NCBI GenBank assembly: GCA_043823315.1
Contig: JBDRAU010000038.1
Location: forward strand, 1 to 31,883
DNA from: JBDRAU01 sp043823315
GTDB lineage: Bacteria; Patescibacteriota; UBA1384; DTJR01
DNA: 31,883 nt
Direction: 5' to 3'
Position numbers and translations under genes: made by a program. The notes under the pieces were generated by a model, which did no database searches, was not told where the DNA came from, and worked only from the letters and a program-made list of their open reading frames with translations. Positions 16,009-23,441 of this stretch are shown here, in pieces. How positions within the stretch are numbered: position 1 is the first letter of the stretch; every line of letters begins with the position of its first letter.

Positions 16009-16686
16009 TTAGCTTCCGTAATACGGATTTACGGTCGGACCCCAATCTTTGATAGTGAAACTCGGCAGACACACACCTAGACAGTCTTTTTTATTTACAA
16101 TTTGCCCTAAAACAAACCTGACCGGACCGACCATGTCGGATTTTGAGGCCGCATACCATTTGCGAGAGTCGTTTGAGTTTTCGCGATTGTCGCCCATTAA
16201 AAAATAATCATCATCGCCAAGCGAAATTTTTTGGTCTGGTTTGACAAGAGCCTGACCCTTTGCGTGGAGAGCTTTGGCTTCCTTCTCCCACGTGGGATCT
16301 TCATAATAATACGGAAGGTATTCCTCGCCGACCGCTTTGATATATGGTTCAACGATCTGTTTGCCGTTTATGAAAACTTTATTGTCTTTGATCTCGATTG
16401 TCTCCCCGGGAAGACCGATTAACCGCTTGATGTACTTTTTGTGCTCGGGATCCCCCGGAAATTTGATCACCATCGGATCGCCGCGCTTATAAGCCCCTGT
16501 AAAAAGCCCGATTCGTGAAACCGCCACGATTTGCCCGTCATGAAAATCTGTTTCCATCGAAGGACCGGAAATGACAAAAATTGTTACTACAAAAAAATGA
16601 AGAAGCGTACCGATTAAAATTATAACAAATGCCCATTTGCCGAGCTCATAAGCAATATTAGCGAAATAGATTACGCTTTTGTTCAT
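16009..16686 (-). CDS. lepB: Signal peptidase I
   Basis: 225 residues. It cleaves signal peptides from exported proteins at the outer face of the membrane. One N-terminal membrane helix (about 18-40) is followed by the catalytic Ser43 in SGPSM, the catalytic Lys87 in KYIKRLIGLPGE, and MGDNRENSNDSR (164-175), the conserved box near the active site. The 115-150 region carries a lid-like insertion. A TATAAT (16693-16698, minus strand) lies 6 nt before the ATG, so the mRNA is predicted to be leaderless. Confidence 0.96.
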   Translation of the reverse strand: MNKSVIYFANIAYELGKWAFVIILIGTLLHFFVVTIFVISGPSMETDFHDGQIVAVSRIGLFTGAYKRGDPMVIKFPGDPEHKKYIKRLIGLPGETIEIKDNKVFINGKQIVEPYIKAVGEEYLPYYYEDPTWEKEAKALHAKGQALVKPDQKISLGDDDYFLMGDNRENSNDSRKWYAASKSDMVGPVRFVLGQIVNKKDCLGVCLPSFTIKDWGPTVNPYYGS

Positions 16687-16692
16687 ATTTAT

Positions 16693-16698
16693 ATTATA
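16693..16698 (-). promoter_or_regulatory. Leaderless -10 box of lepB
   Basis: TATAAT on the minus strand, 6 nt upstream of the ATG. The matching -35 region is poor, so the box is supported mainly by its consensus and the absence of any Shine-Dalgarno site. Confidence 0.5.
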
Positions 16699-16732
16699 GC
16701 AGGTGGAGTTGTTTAAAAAGATTTTTTCTGCG

Positions 16733-17035
16733 AGCAGTAGCTCGCGTTTGTGTCATCCCGCACCCCGAAGGGGAGCCTTTGGCTCTTGATGCGGGATCTA
16801 GGCAGCTAGAAGCTGCCATTTTTATGTAGGGGTAAGAGAACCTACTTGCAAAGCGGTTTTCCTACCCCTACAACCCCACCTCATTGCTCGCTCAAAAGCA
16901 TGCTTTTTCTTTCTGTGGAAGCTGCCATCCGGAATTCATTCAGTTCTCACTGCGTATCGAACTGATAATCAGTTCCGGCTTTCCATGAACCGCAAAATCA
17001 TACTTTTGTTAACGGAACCGCCTACGGCGGCATTT
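16733..17035. repeat. Array of different palindromic modules between lepB and cassette D
   Basis: This stretch contains no gene. It holds at least five successive palindromes: GCGAGCagtaGCTCGC, a nested CATCCCGCA ... TGCGGGATC with inner CCCCgaaGGGG and GAGCC/GGCTC stems, GGCAGCtagaaGCTGCC, GTAGGGGTA ... TACCCCTAC, and a CCGGAA ... TTCCGG/ATCAGTTCGATACG mix. Stem-loops this dense look like accreted mobile repeats. 17036-17093 is AT-rich with nothing evident. Confidence 0.7.
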
Positions 17036-17093
17036 TAAAATAGTTTAATAATTCAATCGGTCAATCAATAAAAAATGAAAAATACCTGTCCTC

Positions 17094-17122
17094 TTGACTA
17101 CTTAAGCAAAATAAAGTAGGAT
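17094..17122 (+). promoter_or_regulatory. Promoter of cassette D
   Basis: TTGACT (17094-17099), 17-nt spacer, TAGGAT (17117-17122), followed by TTACTCTT, similar to the first transcribed bases of cassettes B and E. The leader is about 50 nt and has no strong hairpin. Confidence 0.7.
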
Positions 17123-17180
17123 TTACTCTTCTGCTCTTTTACAAAATAGGTTTCAGAAATCACGGCTCAAGGAGACCGAG

Positions 17181-17687
17181 ATGAATTGGCTACGAAGGCA
17201 CAAACTGCTCGCAGAACTGCTTCAGGCGTCGGTATCAGCGTGGGGCAAGTTCGAGAAGGATGAAGAAGGAATGACTTTCGACTTCACCCTAGAGCACCCC
17301 GTGTATGGACACATCAGTGTCAAGTGCGAGGACTGCGAGGATGGCGCAAAAGCTGGACTCTATGTCAATGACAAGCGGATCTGCGGGGCGAGCGGGCTGT
17401 ACAACTATCTCATCGGCAAATGGAGCTGCTGGGATATGAACCGGTTTCGCGCGCGATTACAGCGTCTTGCGTGTGATGCGTGGCAACAGAACGGCCTGAG
17501 CTACATCACCGATCTCAACGGTGATCAGGTCCGCGTGGCACAGGTCAAACACCCAGAAGAAGAGCCAGAGTACCGGCTCTACGTAAACGGCAAGCTCATC
17601 TCCAAGAATGAGGAGGATCTGTGGACCTATGTAGATCTCCTCTGGAGACATGCCCTTAGCAAGGAAGAAGTCGAGGAATACAGCTAG
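17181..17687 (+). CDS. Cassette D protein 1, function unknown; tandem paralog of protein 2
   Basis: 168 residues, ATG preceded by AAGGAGA at 5 nt. Both proteins start MN...LL, have SAW at 19-21 and share an aligned core with the same numbering: beta strands ending in CED/CAD near 49-51, GLYVNDKRICGAS (59-71) and LYNYLIGKWSCWDMNRF. The first half looks like a compact alpha-beta domain; a second half repeats beta pairs (ITDLNGDQVRVAQVK, YRLYVNGKLIS), which may be an internal repeat of the YVNxK motif. No membrane span. Family not recognised. Confidence 0.77.
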   Translation: MNWLRRHKLLAELLQASVSAWGKFEKDEEGMTFDFTLEHPVYGHISVKCEDCEDGAKAGLYVNDKRICGASGLYNYLIGKWSCWDMNRFRARLQRLACDAWQQNGLSYITDLNGDQVRVAQVKHPEEEPEYRLYVNGKLISKNEEDLWTYVDLLWRHALSKEEVEEYS

Positions 17688-17720
17688 CAGACAAGCGCCC
17701 AACGGCTAAGGAGGCCGGAG

Positions 17721-18236
17721 ATGAATAGGATACAGAGATACGAATTGCTTCACTGGTTGATGCAGCAGCCCCTGTCGGCGTGGGCAAGGGGCGAATTTAT
17801 CGAGGATGTGTGGTACGACTTCGTGCTAAAGACGGAAACGAGCTTCGGTCGTGTTTCCGTCCAGTGCGCGGACCAGGAGCTCGGCAGGTGGGGAGGGCTC
17901 TTCGTAGACACCAAACCGACCTGTGGCGCCAGCAGACTCTACAAGCACCTGACCGGTCAGTGGAGTTGGGGCGAGAAACGAGCGCTTTGCAGAAAGCTTC
18001 GGAATCCCGAGCTTGAATGGCAATTCTCGACCGATGGGGTCGTGAAGTCATGGAAGACCCAGATAAACGGTGACGAGATCTTCGTCAGCGAGAACGGAAA
18101 CGTCTGGGTCCATGGTCTTCCGATCTGCCATCGCAAGCAGGGGCTCTACCGCGAGATATCCGCGGAAATGGCCATCCGTGACTTGGAACGTGAGATGGAC
18201 GGCGGCCGTTGCCCATCTAGTGGGACATGCAAATGA
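17721..18236 (+). CDS. Cassette D protein 2, function unknown; tandem paralog of protein 1
   Basis: 171 residues; ATG preceded by AAGGAGG in a context almost the same as that of gene 1 (GGCTAAGGAGGCCGGAG), so the ribosome site was duplicated with the gene. Shared positions include SAW (19-21), VSVQCAD (46-51), LFVDTKPTCGAS (60-71), LYKHLTGQWSW and a final KTQINGDEIFVSENGNVWVH that matches the second half of protein 1. The Cys-rich tail (GGRCPSSGTCK) is unique. Cytoplasmic by sequence; function unknown. Confidence 0.77.
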   Translation: MNRIQRYELLHWLMQQPLSAWARGEFIEDVWYDFVLKTETSFGRVSVQCADQELGRWGGLFVDTKPTCGASRLYKHLTGQWSWGEKRALCRKLRNPELEWQFSTDGVVKSWKTQINGDEIFVSENGNVWVHGLPICHRKQGLYREISAEMAIRDLEREMDGGRCPSSGTCK

Positions 18237-18263
18237 TTCCGAGTAGTTCGAGCATACAACAAC

Positions 18264-18305
18264 GGGCACCCCGCGTAGCAATACGCGGGGTGCCCTCTTT
18301 TTTTT
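18264..18305 (+). terminator. Terminator of cassette D
   Basis: A perfect 14-bp stem, GGGCACCCCGCGTA (18264-18277) with its complement (18282-18295), closed by a GCAA tetraloop and followed by TCTTTTTTTT. It is one of the strongest structures in the window. Confidence 0.95.
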
Positions 18306-18309
18306 AAAA

Positions 18310-18735
18310 TGCTTATCAACTGTCATCTCGACTAAGCGAAGCGCATAGAGAGATCTCTCGATTAATTCACCCCATAGATTCCCGCTGGAGTTTATCCCGT
18401 GGATTCTCGCTTTCGCGGATGACAGAGGGTTAGGTGCGGGATAACAGAGAGAAGAGTCAAACAGACTAAAGTCTGGGCTCCCTCGAGTGCTGGAGACCAC
18501 GCTTTAGCGTGTTAGAGCAAACTGAAGTTTGAGCTCTTCCCCAGACCTGGTCGGGATGACCCTGCGAGTCAGATTGCCACGCCAGTAAGCTCGCAATGAC
18601 AGGCTACTTTATCCTTGTGTTCTTTTCACGAAAGTAAGAACCTAGATCCCCCGATCCCGCATCCAGTGCGGGACAAGCTGTCGAATTACATTCGGCTCGA
18701 GGATGACAGCGGGAAAAAGCCGTGCGGGATGATAT
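18310..18735. repeat. Palindromic repeat cluster between cassette D and the DUF2207 gene
   Basis: No gene. It includes CAGACTAAAGTCTG, the 40-nt CACGCTTTAGCGTG/CAAACTGAAGTTTG unit (18492-18531) also found twice at 9783-9874, an AGATTGCCACG ... CTCGCAATGACA module, and TCCCGCA ... TGCGGGA. These belong to the same families seen at 9656-9960 and 21577-21642. Confidence 0.75.
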
Positions 18736-18740
18736 GAACG

Positions 18741-20234
18741 TTAACGCACCAACGGATCGCTCGAAGCGGTTAGTTCATTTGAAATAATCTGCAAAACCGG
18801 CAAGAAACTCTTGGCAAAATTTTCAACTCCCTCGATATCACCTGAAAAGCCATACCACTTCGGCATGGCGAAGTTTGCATTGGCAAATCGCCCCGCCCAC
18901 TCGGCCTCGGCGCCAAGGGCGACTGCATAGGGCAGGTATTTTTCAAAATATTCATCGTATCCCTCGATCAATTTTGGCTCCGTCAAAAAATTTCTAAACT
19001 TTATCCACTCATCCCGCTCCGCTTCGCCCTTGGGAGAAAAACCGGTCAAGGCAGGAGCCAAATTGACCATTATCATCCCCATGATCACCAGCGCGATCCA
19101 CAAAAAGAGGATGAACTTGGGATCTGGCGAAAAGACGGCAAAAATAATGTATCCCGTCAGCCCGATGAAGAAAGTTAGAATCCCGATCATCCGGTATTTA
19201 AGGTGGATATAAAAGGGATTGTTTTTGAAATAGCCGAAATTTCCTCCGTCGTTGTAAATATCGAGGAAAACCAAAGCAATTTTTCGCGAGAAAATGTGGC
19301 GGGCAATTCTCTCCTCGACATCGACATTATCAACTTTTTTTTGCTTTGGCAGAAAAATTTTATCGAGTAGGTAAAATTCGGACTTATCAAGCGTCGCGGC
19401 TAGCCTTTTTGTGACCTGATGGCGGTAGATATAAAAGTCGTCGCCCTTGTTGTAAATTTCTATAAATCCTCGGCGCCCGAGGTCTATCAGCATCGCCATT
19501 ATCGCCCTAGGAGTGACATGGCCGTGATACAAAATACTGGCGAGCGCCGGAGAAATCAGCTTCGGCGGAGCATTCCTAAATCCGGCAATTTTTCTTTTTT
19601 TAAGTTGAAAGCGCGAGCCGAAAAACATAGTAAAGAGAAGAATGAGAGCAATGGGCGGCAAAATTATCCCGCCAAAGAACCAAACCAATCCCGGTATAGC
19701 GTCGATCGTGCGGTTTAATTCTTGTTTGCCAGGAAGAGCAAAATACCCTTTTTGAAACTTCGCTACGATTGTAACGGTTGAGCTTTCCATAATGTCGCGG
19801 GCTTTATAGGTGATGGTGTTATTTTCGAAAGTCGTTTTTTCAGGAGAAGCGCCGTGAATAGCGATAATCTGGGGATCCTCAGCAAGCCGCTCGAGGGGCT
19901 CGGGCAAAACCACTTTGACCTCCGCCGTTTGATGCGACAGCCGCGGTTTGTCGAAAATCAAAAACCTCATCTCGTCGAGATTGTTTCTGGTCGGTTTGAC
20001 GAGTTGCATTTTTTCATCCCCAACTTGAGCCGAGCCGTCTTTTTGAAGCTCAATAGTCATAATGAAATTATCAAGCTTCTTGGATTCGTTGGGCAAATCC
20101 TCATTGATCGAAGCTTCTATGGAACGGTTAAAATTAAAACTGAAACCCGACCCGACGACTTTACCTACGCCAAAGACAACTAGCCCCAAAAAGGCAAAAA
20201 AGAAAAGTTTGCGATAATAAATTCCAATGTTCAT
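18741..20234 (-). CDS. DUF2207-family membrane protein
   Basis: 497 residues. An N-terminal membrane or signal segment (9-27) is followed by an extracytoplasmic beta domain (about 45-165), a membrane helix (182-206), a basic linker and winged-helix-like stretch (225-275), two more spans (348-369 and 373-393), and the characteristic end FEKYLPYAVALGAEAEWAGR (430-449). The last motif is the hallmark of DUF2207. The molecular function of the family is not established. It is followed downstream by repeats and cassette D and preceded by holA on the same strand. Confidence 0.85.
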   Translation of the reverse strand: MNIGIYYRKLFFFAFLGLVVFGVGKVVGSGFSFNFNRSIEASINEDLPNESKKLDNFIMTIELQKDGSAQVGDEKMQLVKPTRNNLDEMRFLIFDKPRLSHQTAEVKVVLPEPLERLAEDPQIIAIHGASPEKTTFENNTITYKARDIMESSTVTIVAKFQKGYFALPGKQELNRTIDAIPGLVWFFGGIILPPIALILLFTMFFGSRFQLKKRKIAGFRNAPPKLISPALASILYHGHVTPRAIMAMLIDLGRRGFIEIYNKGDDFYIYRHQVTKRLAATLDKSEFYLLDKIFLPKQKKVDNVDVEERIARHIFSRKIALVFLDIYNDGGNFGYFKNNPFYIHLKYRMIGILTFFIGLTGYIIFAVFSPDPKFILFLWIALVIMGMIMVNLAPALTGFSPKGEAERDEWIKFRNFLTEPKLIEGYDEYFEKYLPYAVALGAEAEWAGRFANANFAMPKWYGFSGDIEGVENFAKSFLPVLQIISNELTASSDPLVR

Positions 20235-20255
20235 TTTTTCCCGTTAGTTGGAAGC

Positions 20256-20458
20256 ATGTATTGTTCGAGCTTGTCGAGAACTGATGCCCGTGTCATCCCG
20301 AACTTGTTTCGGGATCTAGAACTTCTCGACTCGCTTTCAGCTCACTCGAAGAATATATTATTGTTCGAGCCCTGCCTGCCGACAGGCAGGTTGTCGAGAA
20401 CATTCCTGCTTCTCGATTCTCCCACCTTAGCAGGATCGCTCGAAGAATATATTTTCTA
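20256..20458. repeat. Two tandem copies of a roughly 100-nt composite palindromic repeat
   Basis: Copy 1 (about 20262-20361) and copy 2 (about 20362-20458) each run from TTGTTCGAGC, through TTGTCGAGAAC and CTTCTCGA, to CGCTCGAAGAATATATT or a close variant. Each encloses a different inner palindrome: TCATCCCGAACTTG/TTTCGGGATC in copy 1 and CCTGCCTGCCGACAGGCAGG in copy 2. Related frames occur inside pheT (26129-26260) and at 29262-29335. Confidence 0.75.
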
Positions 20459-20467
20459 ACCCTCAAA

Positions 20468-21403
20468 CTAAACTTCCAAAACCAGCTCCTTAAGGGCTTC
20501 TTCTGGTTCTATTTTACCAGTTTTGGCGCTCTCATCCATAGCTAAGAGGAGCTCGTAAATTTTAGAGAGCTCTTGCCACGAAACCGTTTTGGCAAAACCG
20601 ATCGCTTTTTGGACTTGGAATGGTCTAATCTTTAGCCTTCCGGCGATCTCGTAAGAAGAGTGATTTTGCTCGAGCTCGTCTTTGATCAGAGCAATGAGGC
20701 GAAACTGATAATTGATCGCTCCTAAAATTTTAAGAGGCATCTCGCCGCTAGAAATAAGAGCATCAAGCTCGCGAAAAGCTCTCGTCTTATCACCACTCGT
20801 CATCGCATCAGCAAGCGCAAAGGCATTGGCAAAGAGATTTTTGCTTACCAGCAAATCAATGTCCTCTCTCGTAATCGGCAAATTGCCCTTGTAAGTAGTC
20901 AGTTTCTCGACTTCGTTTGAAATCTGCCAAAGATCGCTGCCGACCGATTCGATCAAATATGAAAGCGCTCCGTTTTCGAACTTTCCGCCATAAGATGTGG
21001 CTAAATCAAGAGTAAAACGGTTAAGTTCCCCCGATTCTATTTTTGTAAAATACTGACTTATTTTGGGTTTGTTGAGCGCTTTAAAAAGAGAAAAGCGCTT
21101 GTCCGGCTCGCCGACGTGGACAAAAACGACTACCGCCGACTGGCTAATACTGGGTAAATATTCCTTGATCTCGTTTTGAACTTCTTTGTGAGCATCGAAA
21201 ATTTGGTTAATAACAATGAGCCGCGTCGCGGCGAAAAGCGCCATTGTCTGAACCTGTGAAGTAAAACTCTCAAGGCTGAGCCCTTCCCCTTCGAGCGTAA
21301 CCAAATCAAAAGAACCCTTGGACGCGGTTTGGTACTTATCCTTAAGATCGCGCAACTTACGCTTTAGCAAAAAATCATTGGGACCGTAGAAAAAAAGTAT
21401 CAA
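20468..21403 (-). CDS. holA: DNA polymerase III subunit delta
   Basis: 311 residues. HolA opens the sliding clamp within the clamp loader. The start MILFFYGPNDFLLKRKLRDL and the strands AATRLIVINQIFD, SAVVVFVHVGEPDKRFSLFK, and the later DLWQISNEVEKLTTYKGNLP with LLVSKNLFANAFALADAMTSG are typical of delta; Walker A is degenerate, as usual for this subunit. Start TTG at 21403 with AAGGAG 5 nt upstream; the Shine-Dalgarno comes from the adjacent repeat sequence. Confidence 0.92.
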   Translation of the reverse strand: MILFFYGPNDFLLKRKLRDLKDKYQTASKGSFDLVTLEGEGLSLESFTSQVQTMALFAATRLIVINQIFDAHKEVQNEIKEYLPSISQSAVVVFVHVGEPDKRFSLFKALNKPKISQYFTKIESGELNRFTLDLATSYGGKFENGALSYLIESVGSDLWQISNEVEKLTTYKGNLPITREDIDLLVSKNLFANAFALADAMTSGDKTRAFRELDALISSGEMPLKILGAINYQFRLIALIKDELEQNHSSYEIAGRLKIRPFQVQKAIGFAKTVSWQELSKIYELLLAMDESAKTGKIEPEEALKELVLEV

Positions 21404-21419
21404 GCGTGCTCCTTGTCAT

Positions 21420-21645
21420 CTCGACCAGGTTTGGGGGTGGAACCCAAACCAAACGAAGTATCGAGAGATCTAGTTTGAGAATATAGAATTTAGTATACAG
21501 TTACGACCGTTTCTCGACCATTACAAACGTAACGCAAATCACTAAGTTCGTAAAGTGAAAAGTTTATACATTTCTGTCATTGCGAGGTACTCCGAAGCAA
21601 TCTTTTGATGAGATTGCCGCGCCCTTCGGGCTCGCAATGACGCCT
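21420..21645. repeat. Palindromic repeats between the exonuclease gene and holA
   Basis: Two modules: TCATCTCGACCAGGTTTGGG ... CCCAAACC ... TATCGAGAGAT (21416-21470), and TCATTGCGAGGTACTCCGAA ... GATTGCCGCGCCCTTCGGGC followed by TCGCAATGAC (21577-21642). The second is a widespread frame also found at 24079-24160 and, in frame, inside pheT. Confidence 0.75.
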
Positions 21646-21651
21646 TATGAA

Positions 21652-22572
21652 CTAAAAAAGAGATTCCTGTTGCCCGTTAGTACGTTTGGAGATCGGCATT
21701 CGTTTAATTAGAGATCGAAATCTAAATTTTTCTAAAAATTCGGTAACCTTTTTTTCATCAAAATCATGAAGCTTCGCTTCTGATAGTTTAAAATCAAGCG
21801 GCACATCCGTTTTAATCGTCGCCAACTTTTTGCTCATAAAAGCCGCATCTTTATTTTCTAAAAGAAGATTGGCAATTCTAGGCTTGATTTTAGTATTATC
21901 GGACTTTTCTAAATACTCATAAATCTTCTCAACCGAACCAAATTCTCTCAAAAGCCCACCTGCACCCTTGGGTCCGATACCGCGAACGCCGGGAATATTA
22001 TCTGACGAATCCCCCGAAAGCGCTTTGTAGTCGATGATTTTTTCGGGAGCTAAGCCGAACTTGCCGATCACCGCTGAGGAGTCATAAACCGTTTCCTGTG
22101 TTTTACCCATCGCCGGCATCGCGACGAAGGTTCGGTCGTCCACTAATTGCAATGTGTCCTGATCACCGGTAACGATAATTATCTCACCCTCTCCTAAATC
22201 ACCGTTTATTCGTTTGGAGATAGTGCCGATAACATCGTCTGCCTCAAATCCCTCTTTGGTCAAAAGTGGAATCTCCATTGTGCGGACAAAGTCCCAAACT
22301 TCCGGAATCTGATCATAAAATTCTTGCGGAGGTTTAATGCGTTTGGCTTTATATTCTTTGAAAATCTCATCACGAAAAGTCGGGCCTTTGACATCAAAAG
22401 CAACCGCCAGATACTTCGGCTCAAAGCGCGAGATATTGTAAAAAAGAATCGAGATAAACCCGTAAATCGCATTGACTAATTTTCCATTTACCTCAAATCG
22501 CGGCATCGCGTGATAGCTCCGATGCAAAATCGCATTGCCATCAATCAGAATTATCTTTGGCTTTTCTGTCAT
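21652..22572 (-). CDS. Stand-alone 5'-3' exonuclease (PolA N-terminal domain type) with C-terminal clamp motif
   Basis: 306 residues from ATG 22572; the TTG at 22590 would add six residues but overlaps the promoter. It matches the flap-endonuclease domain of DNA polymerase I: ILIDGNAILHRSYHAMP, LAVAFDVKGPTFR, GFEADDVIGTI, VTGDQDTLQLV and the helix-hairpin-helix GDSSDNIPGVRGIGPKGAGG. It removes RNA primers and flaps. There is no polymerase domain, and the protein ends QESLF, matching the beta-clamp binding consensus QLxLF. A TTGTCA-16-TATGAT promoter with 6 nt to the ATG predicts a leaderless mRNA. Confidence 0.92.
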   Translation of the reverse strand: MTEKPKIILIDGNAILHRSYHAMPRFEVNGKLVNAIYGFISILFYNISRFEPKYLAVAFDVKGPTFRDEIFKEYKAKRIKPPQEFYDQIPEVWDFVRTMEIPLLTKEGFEADDVIGTISKRINGDLGEGEIIIVTGDQDTLQLVDDRTFVAMPAMGKTQETVYDSSAVIGKFGLAPEKIIDYKALSGDSSDNIPGVRGIGPKGAGGLLREFGSVEKIYEYLEKSDNTKIKPRIANLLLENKDAAFMSKKLATIKTDVPLDFKLSEAKLHDFDEKKVTEFLEKFRFRSLIKRMPISKRTNGQQESLF

Positions 22573-22578
22573 GAATTC

Positions 22579-22606
22579 ATCATATAACAATTAATTAATT
22601 TGACAA
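22579..22606 (-). promoter_or_regulatory. Leaderless promoter of the exonuclease gene
   Basis: On the minus strand TTGTCA (22601-22606), 16-nt spacer, TATGAT (22579-22584), then 6 nt to the ATG at 22572. Confidence 0.65.
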
Positions 22607-22614
22607 TTTAGCTT

Positions 22615-22880
22615 TTACAAGAGTTACAAAGTTATAAAGTTCTAAAGTTCGTAAAGTATAAGACTCCAAAATCCCATGTCATTCCGGACCGGTTCGTACT
22701 CGAAACAGGATCAGGAATCTAGATTCCGAAATACCTGCCCGAATGTATCGCCTGCCGGCTCCTCGAGTCTGAGCCTCGCGGTTCGCTTATTAAAAAATCG
22801 CCTACCGATGACAATCTTAGATCCCCGACCTGCCTGCCGGCAGGCAGGCGTCGGAATTCTTCCGGCTCGAGGATGACACA
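22615..22880. repeat. Mixed repeats between the exonuclease gene and cassette E
   Basis: No gene. AAGTTATAAAGTTCTAAAGTTCGTAAAGT steps of about 10 nt (22626-22660) are followed by a TCATTCCGGA ... GGAATCTAGATTCCG module, the palindrome CCTGCCTGCCGGCAGGCAGG (22833-22852) nested within TCTTAGATCCCC ... TCGAGGATGACA. Confidence 0.7.
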
Positions 22881-22907
22881 GTAGTGTCACTTTATAAACT
22901 AAAATTG

Positions 22908-22990
22908 TTGATTCTTATTCAACAATTTGCTACTATTTTCTCTTACCTATTGCAAAACACGTTGCAAGGGTTAAACCCTTGCATAATAGG
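22908..22990 (+). promoter_or_regulatory. Promoter and 5'-terminal hairpin of cassette E
   Basis: TTGATT (22908-22913), 17 nt, TACTAT (22931-22936), then TTTCTCTTA. Starting about 3 nt after the predicted +1 is a two-level hairpin: outer CCTATT/AATAGG (22946-22951, 22985-22990) and inner TGCAAGGGTT/AACCCTTGCA (22963-22972, 22974-22983). Confidence 0.75.
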
Positions 22991-23014
22991 TGAAACTTGA
23001 CAGGGAGGTAGGAG

Positions 23015-23431
23015 ATGCAGAGAGGAAATGTTGATCGGACGAAAATGAACAACGGCAACAGTCTGTTTCAAATCCTGTCCGGAACGGAAAAAGCATTCCG
23101 CGAGGGCGGAGAGGATAAGCTCCAAGGCTTCTGGAGAGATCAGATCATCAAGGATCCTAACATCCTACGCGGTCTCCTCGAGGGGAACAAACTTCCATAC
23201 CTGGCTGCAGAAGTACGAAGGTTGATCGCTCCTCCTGACGAAGACAAGGATCACACTCTCTTTGCCACGCACTACTGGGATGGTCAGATGGCACTCGCTA
23301 TTGCCTTCACGATCAATTCCAATAAGAGCTGGCATGATCCAGACATGGCCGAAGAAGAGAGACATGAGCAATTCATGACCGAGCTGGTCCGTGACACCGC
23401 GAAAGCGGTCGCGCACATCAAGATTGACTAG
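23015..23431 (+). CDS. Cassette E protein 1, function unknown
   Basis: 138 residues, ATG following GGGAGGTAGGAG. Mostly helical, polar and acidic (SLFQILSGTEKAFREGGEDK, MAEEERHEQFMTELVRDTAK) with a short beta stretch GQMALAIAFTINS in the middle. No signal peptide, membrane span or known motif seen. First gene of a three-gene operon with GC-rich codons. Confidence 0.73.
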   Translation: MQRGNVDRTKMNNGNSLFQILSGTEKAFREGGEDKLQGFWRDQIIKDPNILRGLLEGNKLPYLAAEVRRLIAPPDEDKDHTLFATHYWDGQMALAIAFTINSNKSWHDPDMAEEERHEQFMTELVRDTAKAVAHIKID

Positions 23432-23441
23432 GAGGCATGAC

